DNA of 64,000 bases from Actinomycetospora chiangmaiensis DSM 45062 (GCF_000379625.1 NZ_KB903245.1:245072-309071), one strand, 5' to 3'; shown: positions 17,780 to 26,526, numbered from the stretch's first letter. Made by a program: numbers and translations. The notes: a model not told the origin generated them from the sequence alone.

Positions 17780-19518
17780 CCACGCTCTCGCCGGTGGGCG
17801 TCGTCGCCGGCCCCATCGTCGTCGCGGCCCTCCTGCTGGTGTGCGGGCGGTGGCTGCCCCGCCCCGTCGTCGACGGGGTCGCGATCCTCACCACGGCCGC
17901 CGTCGGGGTCTCCGGCGCCTTCCTGACGCCGGGTGCGGTCACCGCGGGCGGCTGGCCGGCGGGGGTCGGCATCCCGCTCGTCGTCGACGGCGCCTCCCGC
18001 GTGCTCGTCACCCTCGTCGGGACGCTCGCGACCGTCGCCCTGCTCTTCTCGTGGCGCTACTTCTCCGACGTCGAGGCCCACTTCCAGGGGCTCGTCCTGC
18101 TGTTCGTCGCGGGGCTCGGCGGCTTCGCCCTCTCCGGCGACCTCTTCGACATGCTCGTGTTCTTCGAGCTCATGGGCGCCTGCGGGTTCGCATTGGCGGC
18201 GTACAAGATCGAGGAGGCGCGCTCGCTGCAGGGCGGGCTGACGTTCGGGATCGTCAACTCCCTCGGCGCGTACCTGACGCTCTGCGGCATCGGCCTGCTC
18301 TACGCCCGCACCGGCACGCTCGGGCTCGCCCCGCTCGGCGCGGCGCACCTGCCGGCCGACACCGCGACCGTGGCCGCCTTCGTCCTGGTGTCGACGGGGT
18401 GGCTGGTCAAGGCCGCGGTCGTCCCGTTCCACTTCTGGCTCGCCGACGCCCACGCCGTCGCCCCCACCCCGGTGTGCGTGCTCTTCTCGGGCGTGATGGC
18501 GCCGCTGGGCGTGTACGGCCTCGCCCGCGTGCACGCGGTGGTGTTCGGCGCGCTCGACGTGACGGTGGCGCTCACCGTGCTCGGCCTCGTCACCGCGGTG
18601 CTCGGCGCCGTGATGTGCGTGCTCCAGCGCAACGTGAAGCGGCTGCTCGCCTACTCGACGATCGCGCACATCGGCACGTTCGTCGTGGCCGTCGCCGTCT
18701 CGTCCCCGGAGGCGTCGGCGGGCTGGCTGACCGACGTGGTGGGCCACGCCGGCGTCAAGGGCGCCCTGTTCCTGCTGGTGGGGGTCCTGCTGGCCCGGCA
18801 CGGCAGCGTCGACGAGATCGAGCTCGGCGGGTCGTGCCGTCGGTCCCGCGGCATCGCCGCGCTCATGGCCCTGGGTGGGCTGGCCCTGGCCGGACTCCCG
18901 CCCTTCGGGTCGGCGCTCGGCAAGGGCCTGATCGAGCAGGCCGTCCCCGTGCCGGTCGCCGTGGTCCTCACGCTCGTCGCGGTCCTCACCGGCGCGGCGG
19001 TGCTACGGGTGGCGCTGCGCCTCGTCGGGATCGGCCCGCTCCCTGCCGACCGCGCCGACGACGTACGCACGACCGGTGAGGGCGAGGAGCGCGAGACCCG
19101 CCGGCTGGAGCGCCTCCCGGTGACGATGCTCGCCGGGCCGGTGCTGCTGCTCGGCGGCTCGCTCGCCGTCGGGCTCCTGACGCCGGGTGTGCTCGGCGCC
19201 GCCGGCACGGCGCTCGTCGACGGCGCCGGGTACCGGGACCTCGTGCTCGGCGGCGTCCCCCCGACGACGCCGCCGGCCGAGGTCGCGTGGTCGGCGTCGG
19301 GACTCGTGGTCGGGACCGCCGCGGCCGTCGTCGCCGTGCTCCTCGCCCTCGGCGCCGTGTACGCCGGGCGGCTGCCGACGGTCCTGCGACGCCGGGTGCC
19401 CCGGCAGAACCGCGCGGTGCTCGGGCTCGAGCGCCTGCACTCGGGGCACGTCGGGGACTACGTCGCCTGGGTGTTCGTCGGGATCACCGCGCTCGGCGCG
19501 CTCGTGCTGCTGGGGTGA
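17776..19518 (+). CDS. mrpD: Mrp antiporter subunit D (NuoM/N-like)
   Basis: A 580-residue proton-translocating subunit of the Nuo L/M/N family with about 14-16 membrane segments. Key positions are visible: the Glu of MLVFFELMGACGFALAAYK, the Lys of GWLVKAAVVPFHFWLADAHAVAPTP and the Lys of NVKRLLAYSTIAHIG. It is the only large antiporter-type subunit in the operon, as no MrpA (NuoL-like) gene is present. ATG 17776 overlaps mrpC. Its stop is immediately adjacent to the stop of the convergent PPOX gene. Confidence 0.92.
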   Translation: MTTLSPVGVVAGPIVVAALLLVCGRWLPRPVVDGVAILTTAAVGVSGAFLTPGAVTAGGWPAGVGIPLVVDGASRVLVTLVGTLATVALLFSWRYFSDVEAHFQGLVLLFVAGLGGFALSGDLFDMLVFFELMGACGFALAAYKIEEARSLQGGLTFGIVNSLGAYLTLCGIGLLYARTGTLGLAPLGAAHLPADTATVAAFVLVSTGWLVKAAVVPFHFWLADAHAVAPTPVCVLFSGVMAPLGVYGLARVHAVVFGALDVTVALTVLGLVTAVLGAVMCVLQRNVKRLLAYSTIAHIGTFVVAVAVSSPEASAGWLTDVVGHAGVKGALFLLVGVLLARHGSVDEIELGGSCRRSRGIAALMALGGLALAGLPPFGSALGKGLIEQAVPVPVAVVLTLVAVLTGAAVLRVALRLVGIGPLPADRADDVRTTGEGEERETRRLERLPVTMLAGPVLLLGGSLAVGLLTPGVLGAAGTALVDGAGYRDLVLGGVPPTTPPAEVAWSASGLVVGTAAAVVAVLLALGAVYAGRLPTVLRRRVPRQNRAVLGLERLHSGHVGDYVAWVFVGITALGALVLLG

Positions 19519-19953
19519 TCAGTCGCTGGTGTCGACGTTCTGGTCGATGATCGTCTGGCGGTGCGGGGTGATCCAGAGGATGACGCGCTCGGACTTGATG
19601 GCCTCCGGCGGGTAGTCCTTGCCGAAGTACTTGCGGGCCACCTCGTCGATGTGCTTGCGGGCCTCGTCGCCGGTGGTGAACTCGGTGACCTCGCCGCGCA
19701 CCTCGGCGTAGCGGTAGGGGTCCTTCTCGTCCCGGATGAGCACCGTGATCCGCGGGTCGCGCTGCAGGTTCTGGTAGCGCTTCCGGTGGGTCTCGGTGTT
19801 GAGGACGAGGCGGCCGTCCTTGATCGCGACCCACAGGATCTGCGACTGGATCAGGCCGCTGGGCAGGATCGTGGAGACCGCGGCGAAGTTCGCGCCGGAC
19901 GCGAGCTCCTTGGTCATGGGGTGCAGGTCGGGACCGTTGCGGGTGTCAGCCAT
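19519..19953 (-). CDS. PPOX-class F420-dependent oxidoreductase
   Basis: A 144-residue split beta-barrel flavin/deazaflavin-binding protein (pyridoxamine 5'-phosphate oxidase-like). The pattern PSGLIQSQILWVAIKDGRLVLNTETHRKRYQNLQ and YRYAEVRGEVTEF is that of actinobacterial F420-binding PPOX proteins; the physiological substrate is unknown. Its stop codon touches the mrpD stop with no spacer. ATG 19953 is the only plausible start. Confidence 0.85.
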   Translation of the reverse strand: MADTRNGPDLHPMTKELASGANFAAVSTILPSGLIQSQILWVAIKDGRLVLNTETHRKRYQNLQRDPRITVLIRDEKDPYRYAEVRGEVTEFTTGDEARKHIDEVARKYFGKDYPPEAIKSERVILWITPHRQTIIDQNVDTSD

Positions 19954-19983
19954 GCGGCCCGGGTGCCCACCCGACCCGTCCGC

Positions 19984-20949
19984 TCACCCGAGCCGATCGA
20001 GCAGCGGTGTGACGGCCGCCTGGAAGCGGTCGGGCTCCCCGAGCAGGGCGAGATGGCGGGCGTCGGGCAGTTCGGTCACCAGGGTCGTGTGCACCCGGTC
20101 CGCCATCGCCGCCGCGTTCCCGCGGTCGAAGCTCGTGTCCAGGGACGAGAACACGATCGCGACCGGGACGCGGACCTGCCGCTCCTGGTCGTCGGTCAGC
20201 CCGATGAGCGGTTGGCGCGCGATCGCGAGCAGTGCGGAGACCCCGCCCGGCGTCAGGAAGGGTGCGCGCCAGCGGTCGATCGCCGCGTCGTCGACGGGGC
20301 ACCCCGACCCGCACTGGTTCTCGACGAGGCTCCGGACCGGGCCGCGGTGCCGCACGATCGCGGTGACGACCGCGGGTCCCACCGGCGGCAGGGTCAGGGC
20401 CGTGCGCAGGCCCCCGCCGCCCGGGCTGCTGCGGTCGGTGCCGAAGTACGGCGTGCCGTCGCCGTTGGCCGCGACGACCCCTCCCAGTGCCGTCGGGTTC
20501 CGCAGTGCGAGCGAGAGGGCGATGGCGGCGCCGAGGGAGTGACCCAGGACGACGGGCCGGGTCAGGTGCAGGGCGCCGATCAGCCCGGCGAGCTGGTCGG
20601 TGTCGGAGGCGAGCGTGTAGGGCCCGACGTGGGCGGTGAAGCCGTAGCCGCGGACGTCGTAGGCGTAGACGTCTCGGTCGGCGGCGAGGCGCGGGCCCAG
20701 CCGGGAGAACACGTAGGTCGACTCCGCGAAGCCCGGCACCAGGACGAGGGGGGCCTTGCCGGAGGGGTGCAGCGCCGGCCAGTGCTCGACGTGGGTGGGC
20801 ACGCCGGCCGCGTCGACCGTGGCGCCGGGGACGTCGACCGCCACCCGCACGGGGGCGAGGTCGTCCCACGCGAGGTAGAGCCCGGACGCCGCGAGGAGCA
20901 CGATCACGACCGTCAGCAGCGTGATCCCGATCCGTCGCAGCCAGCGCAC
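19984..20949 (-). CDS. Alpha/beta hydrolase with N-terminal membrane anchor
   Basis: A 321-residue alpha/beta hydrolase. One N-terminal membrane segment (GITLLTVVIVLLAASGLYLAW, about 8-28) suggests an exported, membrane-tethered catalytic domain. The nucleophile elbow is VVLGHSLGAAIAL (GHSLG). The acid and His follow in FSSLDTSFDRGNA and DARHLALLGEPDRF. GTG 20949 is preferred over the upstream frame, which would cross the divergent methyltransferase start at 21011. Substrate unknown. Confidence 0.82.
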   Translation of the reverse strand: MRWLRRIGITLLTVVIVLLAASGLYLAWDDLAPVRVAVDVPGATVDAAGVPTHVEHWPALHPSGKAPLVLVPGFAESTYVFSRLGPRLAADRDVYAYDVRGYGFTAHVGPYTLASDTDQLAGLIGALHLTRPVVLGHSLGAAIALSLALRNPTALGGVVAANGDGTPYFGTDRSSPGGGGLRTALTLPPVGPAVVTAIVRHRGPVRSLVENQCGSGCPVDDAAIDRWRAPFLTPGGVSALLAIARQPLIGLTDDQERQVRVPVAIVFSSLDTSFDRGNAAAMADRVHTTLVTELPDARHLALLGEPDRFQAAVTPLLDRLG

Positions 20950-21010
20950 CGGCCCACCCTGCCAGTCCGGGAGATTGTTAGGCTGCACAAGTACCGGGTA
21001 TCCCGCGATC

Positions 21011-21913
21011 ATGCGGACCGCGGACGACCGGTGGGACATCGTCTCGAGCGTGGGCTGGACCGCGCTCATGGTGGCGGCGGGGCGGGCCGTCGAGAGCCAC
21101 CGCCCCGACCCCCTGGTCGAGGACCCCTACGCCGAGCTCTTCGTGGCGCGGGCGGACACCCCGCAGCCGGTGCCCACGCGGCCCGACCAGCCGTGGCCGG
21201 ACCCCGAGCGCGTGGGCGACGAGACGACGGGGGTCGACGAGTTCTGGGCCCTGATGTCGACCTACCAGGGCGTGCGCAGCCGCTTCTTCGACCGTGCCCT
21301 GCTCGACGCCGGGGTCGACCAGGTCGTCCTGCTCGCCGCCGGTCTCGACGCCCGGGCCTACCGCGTCGACTGGCCCGCCGGGACGACCGTGTTCGAGATC
21401 GACCAGGACCAGGTCCTCGCCTTCAAGGACGAGGTCCTGACGACGGCGGGGGCGCAGGAGCGCTGCCGGCGCGTGGCGGTGCCCGTCGACCTGCGCGACG
21501 ACTGGGTCGGCGCCCTGCGCGCGGCGGGCTTCGACGACACCCGTTCGTCCGCGTTCCTCGCCGAGGGCCTGCTGCCGTTCCTGCCGGCGGCGGCCGAGTC
21601 CGACCTGCTGCACCGCGTCGGGACCCTGACCGCGCCCGGGAGCACCGTGGTCGTCGAGAACTTCGCGAGTGCGTTCGCCCAGCTCCGGCACGACCCGGTG
21701 CTGCCGCGCTTCGGGCGCCCGTTCGGCGTCGAGATGGTCGGGCTCGTCGACATGACCGAGCCGCGGCCGCACCCGGCGGACGAGCTGCGCCGCGACGGCT
21801 GGGACACGAAGGTCACGCCGGCGGTCGACGTGGCCGCGCAGTGGGGCCGGCCGCTGCCGACGATGGCGACGGGGACGACGCTGGACAGCGAGTTCGTGGT
21901 GGCCCGCCGCTGA
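21011..21913 (+). CDS. Class I SAM-dependent methyltransferase (TIGR00027 type)
   Basis: A 300-residue methyltransferase of the family expanded in mycobacteria. Signature motifs are SVGWTALMVAAGRAVES, the SAM site VVLLAAGLDARAYRVDWP, FEIDQDQVLAFK and FLAEGLLPFLP. The methyl acceptor is not known. ATG 21011 is supported by MRTADDRWDIVSSVG, the usual start of this family. Divergent from the hydrolase with a 61-bp gap. Confidence 0.9.
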   Translation: MRTADDRWDIVSSVGWTALMVAAGRAVESHRPDPLVEDPYAELFVARADTPQPVPTRPDQPWPDPERVGDETTGVDEFWALMSTYQGVRSRFFDRALLDAGVDQVVLLAAGLDARAYRVDWPAGTTVFEIDQDQVLAFKDEVLTTAGAQERCRRVAVPVDLRDDWVGALRAAGFDDTRSSAFLAEGLLPFLPAAAESDLLHRVGTLTAPGSTVVVENFASAFAQLRHDPVLPRFGRPFGVEMVGLVDMTEPRPHPADELRRDGWDTKVTPAVDVAAQWGRPLPTMATGTTLDSEFVVARR

Positions 21914-21931
21914 GGCCGACCCGTCGTCGGG

Positions 21932-22135
21932 TCAGCCCGCCGCGACCTGCGGCCCGGGCTCCTGGAGGGCGACGAGCCGGTCCACCGACTCGCGGACGGC
22001 CCGCAGCTCGGTGACCACGGCCTCCAGCTGCGTCACGTTGGTGACCTTCAGCTCCGCGAGCACCCGCTCGAGCAGGGCGTTGGTGATGATGAGCGCGTCC
22101 TTGACGGGGCCGATCCCGGCCAGGTCTCCGAGCAC
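21932..22135 (-). CDS. Small helical protein of unknown function
   Basis: A 67-residue protein, nearly all amphipathic helix (ALLERVLAELKVTNVTQLEAVVTELRAVRESVDRLVALQ split by short turns), so probably a small coiled-coil or oligomerisation protein. No family recognised. The GTG start at 22135 has a strong GAGGAGGAA ribosome-binding site, which is the main reason to accept it. Convergent with the methyltransferase. Confidence 0.6.
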   Translation of the reverse strand: MLGDLAGIGPVKDALIITNALLERVLAELKVTNVTQLEAVVTELRAVRESVDRLVALQEPGPQVAAG

Positions 22136-22195
22136 GGTTCCTCCTCGGTACGACGGTGTAGTCGATACCGAAGGTACCTGATACTCGGGGTTCCG

Positions 22196-23188
22196 TCAGC
22201 TGTCACCCCGCTCGGCCGCCCGCTTGCGGCGCTTCCCCTCGTGCATCGCCGCAACGCGGGCGACGGGGATGGTGTGCCCCTCGTCGATCAGGTCCTGCGG
22301 GATCGGCCGGGCGTCCCCGAGCCGCTCGGTCCAGGTCGGGCCCTCGAGGAACCGCTCCGGGGTGCGCACCGTGATCTCCCGCGGGATCACGGTGTCGAGG
22401 TCGTCCCAGTCCACCGGGCAGCTCACGGGCAGGCCGGGCCGGACCCGCGGGCTGTAGGCGGCGACGACCGTCGCCCCGCCCGCCCGTGTGGCGTCGAGGA
22501 ACACCTTGCCGCCGCGGTCGGCCCGGATGAACGCGGTGGTCGTGGTGTCGGGCTCGAGCTTCTCGGCCCGCGCGGCGACCGCCCGCGTGGCCGCGTGCAC
22601 GTCCTCCATGGCCGCGGGCCGGATCGGCGTCACCACGTGCAGCCCCTTCGCGCCGGAGGTCTTGACGGCGGGCTCGAACCCGGCCTGCTGCAGCACGCTC
22701 CGCACCGCGCGGGCGGCCGCGACGACCGGCGCGAGGTCGGCACCCTCGGGCGGGTCGAGGTCGATCACGAGGTGGGTCGGCGTGCCCGGCTCGTCGGCCG
22801 TGGTCAGCGGGACGTGGTACTCGATCGCCCGCTGGTTGGCGAACCACAGCAGCGTCGCCCGGTCCCCGGCGAGCGCGTAGTGGACGTCGCGCTGCGAGCT
22901 CTCGGACCAGAACGTGACGGAGCGGATCCAGTCGGGCGCGCCCTTGGGCAGGTTCTTCTGCATGAACCGCTGGTCGCCGCGGGCGCGCACCACCGACAGG
23001 GGGCGGTTGCCGAGCAGCGGGAGCATGCGGTCGGCCACGGCGTCGAGGTGGTCGACGAGCTGCCGCTTCGTCACCGTGTCGTCCGCCAGCAGCGCCTGGT
23101 CGAGATGGGTCAGCCCGACGCCGTCGCGCGTCTCGTCCGGTTCGCTCGCCACCTCGGAGACGGTGGACGGCGGGGCGGAGCCGGTCAA
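22196..23188 (-). CDS. Stand-alone LigD polymerase/primase-domain protein
   Basis: A 330-residue protein homologous to the polymerase domain of bacterial NHEJ ligase D. The archaeo-eukaryotic primase-like active site HLVIDLDPPEG supplies the metal-binding aspartates, and KTSGAKGLHVVTPI is the next conserved block. No ligase or phosphoesterase domain is fused and no ku gene is in the window. Such separate PolDom proteins occur in actinobacteria alongside full LigD. ATG 23188 agrees with the family length. Confidence 0.9.
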   Translation of the reverse strand: MTGSAPPSTVSEVASEPDETRDGVGLTHLDQALLADDTVTKRQLVDHLDAVADRMLPLLGNRPLSVVRARGDQRFMQKNLPKGAPDWIRSVTFWSESSQRDVHYALAGDRATLLWFANQRAIEYHVPLTTADEPGTPTHLVIDLDPPEGADLAPVVAAARAVRSVLQQAGFEPAVKTSGAKGLHVVTPIRPAAMEDVHAATRAVAARAEKLEPDTTTTAFIRADRGGKVFLDATRAGGATVVAAYSPRVRPGLPVSCPVDWDDLDTVIPREITVRTPERFLEGPTWTERLGDARPIPQDLIDEGHTIPVARVAAMHEGKRRKRAAERGDS

Positions 23189-23216
23189 GCCGGGGTCCCT
23201 CGGGGTGCCGCGGCCG

Positions 23217-23290
23217 TGATCACGTCGAGTGGACCGTCGGTGCTGTCGCGGCGAGCGACGTCAGCACTGACCGTCCACTCGACGTGATCA
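23217..23290. terminator. 74-bp stem-loop between CobW and LigD-pol genes
   Basis: Arms 23217-23245 and 23262-23290 are 29 nt each with two mismatches (outer part TGATCACGTCGAGTGGAC). The loop itself contains GTCGC/GCGAC, extending the stem. It lies 67 bp past the CobW stop. No T-run follows. It is a candidate transcript-end structure or an immobile mini-element. Confidence 0.6.
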
Positions 23291-23357
23291 TGGCGGGTTC
23301 CGGAGGACGGGGGCGTTTCCGGCGGGCGGCTCGGTCCGCCCCTGCGGCCGGCGTGGG

Positions 23358-24410
23358 TCAGGCCGAGGTCAGGTCGATCCGGTAGCGGGTCAGGGCCAGG
23401 GCCGCGTGTTCGGAGGGCGCCGGCTCGTCCTCGCGCACCACGCACGCCTCGAGGGACGCCCGGAGCGCGGGCTCGTCCAGGTCGGTGCCGATGAACACGA
23501 GACGCGCGCCGCGGGTGGTCAGGCGTCCGGGCGCCGGGCGGACCCGGATCGCGGTGCCGACCGTCTGCACCTCCCAGACGTCCGGGGTCTCCGACAGGAC
23601 GCCACCCCCGCGCTCCTCCTCCCCCGTCGCTCCGTTGGGAAGCCGCACGATCCCCTTGCTGCGCACCACACCGGCCGGACCGGACTCGAGGAGCGCGGCG
23701 AGCCGACCGGCGTCGAGCGGACGCTCCGCGGCGAACGACACGCTGGAGGCGGCCATGTGCGGGTGCTCGCCGTCGGCCTCGCGGAGCAGGACGTCGAGGG
23801 TCAGCTGCGCGGGCTGCGGGCGGCGCACCGGGTCGACGAACAGGGCCGGGTCGAGCGCCCCGTGCGAGGTCCCGACGACGGCGCCCGGCGCCACGGCGCG
23901 GACGGCCTCGACGGCGCCCGAGGACCCGGGCCGGTCCAACCCGTTCACGACGGCGAGGTCGGCGAGGCGGGCGTGGTCGAGGTCCGGTGCGCACGCGTCG
24001 AGCACGGCGACGAGGCCGCCGTACACGGCGTGCGGGTCGGGCGAGGCGAGCAGCAGCCGCACCAGTTCGCGCGGCTCGGCGAGACCGCTGGCCTCCACGA
24101 CGACGAGGTCGAGCCCGGTCTCGGGCGCGACGAGGTCGGCGAGCACCCCGGAGAGCCCGTCCGCGTCGGTCACGCAGCACAGGCAGCCGTTGGACAGCGC
24201 GGTCACCGACGAGGCCTGCCCGGCGACGAGCATCGCGTCGATCCCGAGGGCGCCGAAGTCGTTCACCACCACGCCGATCCGTGTCCCGTCGGCGTGGCGC
24301 AGCAGGTGGTTGACCAGCGAGGACTTCCCGACCCCGAGGTGGCCCGCGACGAGGACCACGGGGACGGACCGGACGCCCAGCGCAACGGAGCCGGACCCTC
24401 GGTGCTGCAT
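23358..24410 (-). CDS. CobW/COG0523 family GTPase
   Basis: A 350-residue G3E-type GTPase, a putative metallochaperone. Walker A is AGHLGVGKSS (residues 22-31), the metal-binding CxCC motif is NGCLCC (about 72-77), and the C-terminal CobW domain is present (VRSKGIVRLP...VWEVQTVG). The guanine-specificity motif reads NGLD in place of NKxD. The metal is not deducible and no Zur box was recognised. ATG 24410 lies 6 nt after a TATGCT -10 box, consistent with leaderless translation. Confidence 0.88.
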   Translation of the reverse strand: MQHRGSGSVALGVRSVPVVLVAGHLGVGKSSLVNHLLRHADGTRIGVVVNDFGALGIDAMLVAGQASSVTALSNGCLCCVTDADGLSGVLADLVAPETGLDLVVVEASGLAEPRELVRLLLASPDPHAVYGGLVAVLDACAPDLDHARLADLAVVNGLDRPGSSGAVEAVRAVAPGAVVGTSHGALDPALFVDPVRRPQPAQLTLDVLLREADGEHPHMAASSVSFAAERPLDAGRLAALLESGPAGVVRSKGIVRLPNGATGEEERGGGVLSETPDVWEVQTVGTAIRVRPAPGRLTTRGARLVFIGTDLDEPALRASLEACVVREDEPAPSEHAALALTRYRIDLTSA

Positions 24411-24435
24411 GCATCGAGCATAGGGTCGGTGATCG
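24410..24435. promoter_or_regulatory. Overlapping divergent leaderless promoters
   Basis: Only 18 bp separate the divergent starts. On the minus strand TATGCT (24417-24422) sits 6 nt before the CobW ATG. On the plus strand TAGGGT (24421-24426) sits 2 nt before GTG 24429 and 8 nt before GTG 24435. The two -10 boxes overlap by 2 bp, so the two polymerases would exclude each other. Confidence 0.5.
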
Positions 24436-25619
24436 TGCGTCCTCTGGAAGGCATCCGTGTCCTGGACCTGTCGAGGGTGCTGGCGGGCCCCTTCGCCACG
24501 CAGTGGCTGGGCGAGATGGGCGCCGACGTCATCAAGGTCGAGCCCCCGGACGGCGACGACACCCGCGGGTGGGGTCCGCCGTTCCTCGGCGACGACGAGC
24601 ACCGGCTGTCGCTCTACTACCTGTCCACCAACCGCAACAAGCGCGGCATCGTGCTCGACCTGTCCACCGAGCACGGGCAGGACGCCGCGCGACGGCTCGC
24701 CGACCGCGCCGACGTCCTCGTCGAGAACTTCCGCCCCGGCACCCTGGAGCGATGGGGGCTGGACTACGACACCCTCACCGCGCGCAACGAGCGGCTGATC
24801 CACCTCGCGATCTCGGGGTTCGGGCAGACCGGGCCGTACCGCGACAAGCCCGGCTACGACGTCCTCGCCCAGGCCATGGGCGGGATCATGAGCGTCACCG
24901 GGGAGCCCGACGGTCCGCCGACGAAGATCGGGCTGCCCGTCGCGGACCTCAACGCCGGCACGTGGGCGATCGTCGGGGTCCTCATGGCCCTGCACGCCCG
25001 GCACACCACGGGACGCGGCCAGTACCTCGACGTGTCCCTGCTCGACGCGCAGACCGTGTGGCACACGTGGGCCGCGCAGAACGTCTTCCACGACGCCCCG
25101 CGGGCGCGGCGGCTCGGCGCGGCGCACCCGACGGTGGTGCCCTACCAGCCGATGGCGTGCGCCGACGGCACGCTGGTGGTGGCCGTGGGCAGCGAGCGGC
25201 TGTGGCGGCGGTTCTGCGGGGTGCTCGCGCTCGATGAACTGGTCGACGACCCGCGCTTCGCCACCAACGCCGACCGTGCCGGGCGGCGCGAGGAGCTGAT
25301 GGCCGTCGTCGAGAAGGTCATGACGCAGCAGCCCGTCGCGCACTGGGCGGAGCGCTTCGAGGCGGCCGGGGTGCCGTCCGGCCCGATCAACACCCTCGAC
25401 GACCTCTACGCCGACCCGTGGTCGCAGGAGCGCGGCCACCACGTGACGCTGGAGCAGCCCGGGATCGGCACGTACGTCGGGACCGGCTTCCCCGTCCACG
25501 TCTCCGGCGAGGCCGCCACCCCGCCGGCGCCGTCCGGGCCGCCGCCGACGATGGGGCAGCACACGTCCGAGGTACTCCGTGAGCTCGGCTACACCGACGA
25601 CGAGATCGCGCGCTTCTGA
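24429..25619 (+). CDS. Family III CoA-transferase (CaiB/BaiF)
   Basis: A 396-residue CoA-transferase with the canonical order: N-terminal Rossmann-like half starting PLEGIRVLDLSRVLAGPFATQWLGEMGADVIKVE (in two conserved blocks), the catalytic Asp in GLPVADLNAG, and the small domain (DGTLVVAVGSERLWRRFC, AAGVPSGPINTLDDL). The CoA donor and acceptor acids are unknown. The start is GTG 24429, or GTG 24435 if the transcript is leaderless. It precedes the convergent amidohydrolase by 4 bp; together with the IclR gene these may form one catabolic unit. Confidence 0.9.
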   Translation: MIVRPLEGIRVLDLSRVLAGPFATQWLGEMGADVIKVEPPDGDDTRGWGPPFLGDDEHRLSLYYLSTNRNKRGIVLDLSTEHGQDAARRLADRADVLVENFRPGTLERWGLDYDTLTARNERLIHLAISGFGQTGPYRDKPGYDVLAQAMGGIMSVTGEPDGPPTKIGLPVADLNAGTWAIVGVLMALHARHTTGRGQYLDVSLLDAQTVWHTWAAQNVFHDAPRARRLGAAHPTVVPYQPMACADGTLVVAVGSERLWRRFCGVLALDELVDDPRFATNADRAGRREELMAVVEKVMTQQPVAHWAERFEAAGVPSGPINTLDDLYADPWSQERGHHVTLEQPGIGTYVGTGFPVHVSGEAATPPAPSGPPPTMGQHTSEVLRELGYTDDEIARF

Positions 25620-25623
25620 GGTC

Positions 25624-26496
25624 TCACAGTCTCAGCAGCCGGCGGGCGTTGTCCTTGAGGATGCGCGGGCGGACCTCGTCGGGGAGGTCGAGCGTGGCGA
25701 AGTCGCGCCGCCAACGGTCGGGCGTGAGCACCGGGTAGTCGGATCCGAACAGGACCTTGTCGGCCAACCAGCGTCCGGCCGCGCGGACGAGCTGCGGCGG
25801 GAAGTACGTCGGCGACCACCCGGAGAGGTCGATGAACACGTTGGCCTTGTGCGTGGCGATCGAGATGGCGGCGTCCTGCCACGGCACGCTCGGATGGGCC
25901 ATGACGATCGTCAGCTCGGCGAAGTCGGCCGCGACGTCGTCGAGCAGCATCGGGTCGGAGTAGCGCAGCTTGATGCCGCGCCCGCCCGGCAGGCCCGCAC
26001 CGATCCCCGTCTGACCGGTGTGGAAGACGACCGGGACGCCGAGTTCGGTGATCGCGTCGTAGAGCGGGTAGTACCGGCGGTCGTGCGGCTCGAAGCCCTG
26101 CAGGCTCGGGTGGAACTTGAAGCCCCGCACACCGTGGTCGGCGACGAGCGTGCGGATGCGCCGGACCGAGGCGGCCCCGCCGTGCGGGTCGACCGAGCCG
26201 AACGGGATCAGCACGTCGGCGTGGGCGGCGGCGCGGTCGGCGATCTCCTCGCTCGACAGGGCCGGGTGGCCGGTCGCGCTGCTCGCGTCGACGGTGAAGA
26301 CGACGGCCGCGGTGTTCCGCTGGCGGTAGTACGCGGCGATGTCCTCGACGGTCGGGGTCCGGTTCTCCCCGGCCTTGAAGTAGCCGGCCGACGCGTCGAG
26401 CAGTTCCGGGTCGAGCGAGCAGTGACCGTGCGCGTCGGCCTCGACGTGCACGTGCACGTCGATCGCGTCCAGGGCATCGAGGGCGGAGCTGTCCAT
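25624..26496 (-). CDS. Amidohydrolase (amidohydrolase_2 family)
   Basis: A 290-residue TIM-barrel metal-dependent hydrolase or decarboxylase. Metal ligands are in DVHVHVEADAHGH (HxH), FHTGQTG, MAHPSVPW and FGSDYPVL. The family includes gamma-resorcylate and related aromatic decarboxylases and lactone hydrolases; specificity cannot be assigned. It is divergent from an IclR regulator across 30 bp, so it is the likely target of that regulator. Confidence 0.87.
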   Translation of the reverse strand: MDSSALDALDAIDVHVHVEADAHGHCSLDPELLDASAGYFKAGENRTPTVEDIAAYYRQRNTAAVVFTVDASSATGHPALSSEEIADRAAAHADVLIPFGSVDPHGGAASVRRIRTLVADHGVRGFKFHPSLQGFEPHDRRYYPLYDAITELGVPVVFHTGQTGIGAGLPGGRGIKLRYSDPMLLDDVAADFAELTIVMAHPSVPWQDAAISIATHKANVFIDLSGWSPTYFPPQLVRAAGRWLADKVLFGSDYPVLTPDRWRRDFATLDLPDEVRPRILKDNARRLLRL

Positions 26497-26512
26497 GCGC
26501 CCACCACACCAT

Positions 26513-26524
26513 CAAGGAACCTTG
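26513..26524. promoter_or_regulatory. Candidate IclR operator
   Basis: CAAGG-AA-CCTTG is a perfect 5-bp inverted repeat in the 30-bp gap between the divergent amidohydrolase and IclR genes. Its position over both starts fits autoregulation by the adjacent IclR protein. Confidence 0.4.
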
Positions 26525-26526
26525 TG

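Noticed and set aside
19561..22014. 817-codon plus-strand ORF over the PPOX, hydrolase and methyltransferase genes
   Set aside because: It is antisense or out of frame to three recognisable genes; no domain is seen in it.
22136..22195. Operator in the A/T-richer gap before the small helical protein
   Set aside because: GTATC/GGTAC motifs recur but do not form a consistent palindrome or direct-repeat spacing.
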